Source: Candidatus Heimdallarchaeota archaeon
Lineage (GTDB): Archaea; Asgardarchaeota; Heimdallarchaeia; Heimdallarchaeales; Heimdallarchaeaceae
DNA length: 6,481 nucleotides
Direction: 5' to 3'
NCBI GenBank assembly: GCA_030628305.1
Contig: DAOVRE010000092.1
Location: 1-6,481, forward strand
Shown here piece after piece: positions 6,401 to 6,481 of this stretch (position 1 is the stretch's first letter; each line of letters starts with the position of its first letter). The translations under genes were made by a program, and so were the position numbers. The notes under the pieces are model-generated. The model had not been told where the DNA came from, did no database searches, and saw only the letters and a program-made list of their open reading frames with translations.

Positions 6401-6481
6401 CAGTAACTTTAGAGTTTCAAGTTTTCTTGTTTGGTAATGATTTTAACATCTCCTTTCTGGATGTATCAATAAGTAGCGAAT
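3442..6481 (+). CDS. Giant MacB/FtsX-type permease with multidomain extracellular arm, 3' partial
   Basis: The frame opens at the ATG at 3442 and runs 1013 codons without a stop to the window edge, so the C-terminus is missing. A basic start with PKKR (13-16) precedes helix 1 (about 17-42). Residues about 43-235 resemble the MacB periplasmic core, including the stretch VGINYAERNNLEIGD. Two transthyretin/carboxypeptidase-regulatory-like sandwiches follow: about 240-306 (ATIYVRTGKG, LPFGEYEVQAEIDG) and about 308-391 (VRVTVYN, TDQDGY, NGSYIAEFSYG). From about 395 to 981 run seven degenerate Ig-like repeats, with an eighth domain beginning at the edge. About 20 N-x-S/T sequons lie outside helix 1, consistent with a glycosylated surface protein. 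No second membrane span is visible, so by family logic the three remaining FtsX helices should lie beyond the edge. It is probably the large partner of the preceding permease. The alternative is a single-anchor surface adhesin with a MacB-like head. The substrate is unknown. Confidence 0.85.
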   Translation, partial: MNLRSIFLYNIIPKKRMFIAFIGFLISSTIITGGGILLVSIVESTTSYLGESDDILVISNPAASTPYTSILPLELADTIKSIYGVIDVSPEVMTAAVHKNKAVYFRGVDVTKFWEFTEVAYVEGVPLSENDTYDVSVGINYAERNNLEIGDLMTIFSTRSNAAIELRVKSIFVTSSLLDDEIIAPLWIGQFFSFETFNYVTHIRVKIDLDLIPSKETIEELVNSKYGLTTIINTPGGSTELNATIYVRTGKGTSVKDEVIINDYLATFNLPFGEYEVQAEIDGIFSEPVKFILDENTTKSIYVSYIEREIQFHVVTDDAEPIEDVRVTVYNSEEGVRLLGRNTRQRYTDQDGYTSLIVGNGSYIAEFSYGEYWKSFNFVTQETNEYEITLISRHPQIIVKSPLNFSTIIGDKLNISIRATTGYSIFFYPDGDLGELQEYHYSAEGMVPPQSMLVPFEEGFHSLTILTYNNDYLQDYDKSKNYAETTIFFTISNDFPTDIDFLNVMNGSQIYPLTILELNETLIFNQGLLYKWNNNSWAKADEGFIVSPSEIGIQKLQMKAETTGESRICTYYFITKYTPEKIGIIGSSEGLNFKENDTLQTWFNPTFTNFTYRWDSNPNTPIANNGEIIVQGLSEGNHNLSLAIFTGTHLSFRKYEIMFDNTQPNITISATNGSSVETGSSLSYTINEPFSYVMFGWNNQGYSRSYEKSIPVPVENGYHNLSILICDLACNVRIANYTYNVINFAGSTAIDFYLQDEYRGLLNQSYIDLQIHSEQSLFKIDYEIVGPSIVSFSRTSLEKERVFLHPGLYSLSVTYHISIFESRKRTFEFHICNGQKASELYSSALNETYFGSILVTFPYFDVLFTINDISSIFVIDGTHDIFYMLTTYLGVQYNIKYTIDTELPKITIVTPNKGIETLDEFLEIESNAVEVYFKLEHDPRIILYNRTAVFLEYNQEGRQLITFFLVDSFYNTKTVIYEFYNGLSYVPVTLEFQVFLFGNDFNISFLDVSISSE
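4624..6384 (+). repeat. Seven degenerate Ig-like protein repeats in the giant permease
   Basis: This is a repeat at protein level, not a DNA repeat. A G-x-H-x-L type strand motif recurs at residues 459 (GFHSL), 552 (GIQKL), 636 (GNHNL), 717 (GYHNL), 807 (GLYSL), 877 (GTHDI) and, shortened, 957 (GRQL). The spacings are 93, 84, 81, 90, 70 and 80 residues. In three units an aromatic-W-N/D motif precedes it: YKWNNNSW (530), YRWDSN (612) and FGWNNQG (695), with the W residues 82 and 83 apart. Several units open with a strand like PQIIVKSP, PNITISA or PKITIVTP. This resembles the beta-sandwich repeats common in archaeal surface proteins. The copies are too diverged to show as DNA repeats. Confidence 0.75.

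Noticed and set aside
1..6481. CRISPR array, tRNA, rRNA, insertion sequence or inverted terminal repeats
   Set aside because: No regularly spaced direct repeats, tRNA-like clover patterns, conserved rRNA segments or transposase motifs were seen. The window is almost entirely filled by four same-strand genes.

Overview
The window is AT-rich, uses AGA/AGG and ATA codons freely, has two GTG starts behind purine-rich Shine-Dalgarno-type sites, and has short intergenic gaps with oligo-T tracts and TATA-like boxes. Together with an archaeal-type S-adenosylhomocysteine hydrolase and a membrane protein headed by a longin/roadblock-like domain, this suggests an archaeon, plausibly an Asgard-type lineage. 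The lineage is an inference from gene style, not from a marker gene.

Layout, all on the + strand. (1) 1-762: the C-terminal ~253 residues of S-adenosylhomocysteine (or S-inosylhomocysteine) hydrolase, entering from the left edge. It is followed by a pyrimidine/T-rich tract that could end its transcript. (2) 857-2179: a 440-residue protein with a soluble alpha/beta N-terminal domain of longin/roadblock/profilin-like pattern, fused to about seven transmembrane helices. Its stop codon lies inside a strong hairpin, followed by a second, competing hairpin and a T7 run. (3) 2270-3442: a complete 390-residue FtsX/MacB-type ABC transporter permease with its own candidate promoter. (4) 3442 to the right edge: an uninterrupted frame of 1013 codons. 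It starts one base inside the previous stop codon behind a strong ribosome binding site. It encodes a second MacB-type permease whose N-terminal membrane helix and periplasmic-core-like domain lead into two transthyretin/carboxypeptidase-regulatory-like sandwiches and then at least seven degenerate Ig-like repeats of about 70-93 residues. It has no stop codon in the window.

The last two genes look like a translationally coupled pair forming an asymmetric permease dimer: one subunit of ordinary size and one carrying a very large extracellular, sequon-rich arm. No ATP-binding subunit is in the window; it is expected nearby, most likely downstream. The longin-like membrane protein sits between two likely transcript ends and has no visible functional link to either neighbour. 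No tRNA, rRNA, CRISPR array or insertion sequence was seen. No gap without a gene exceeds about 95 bases.
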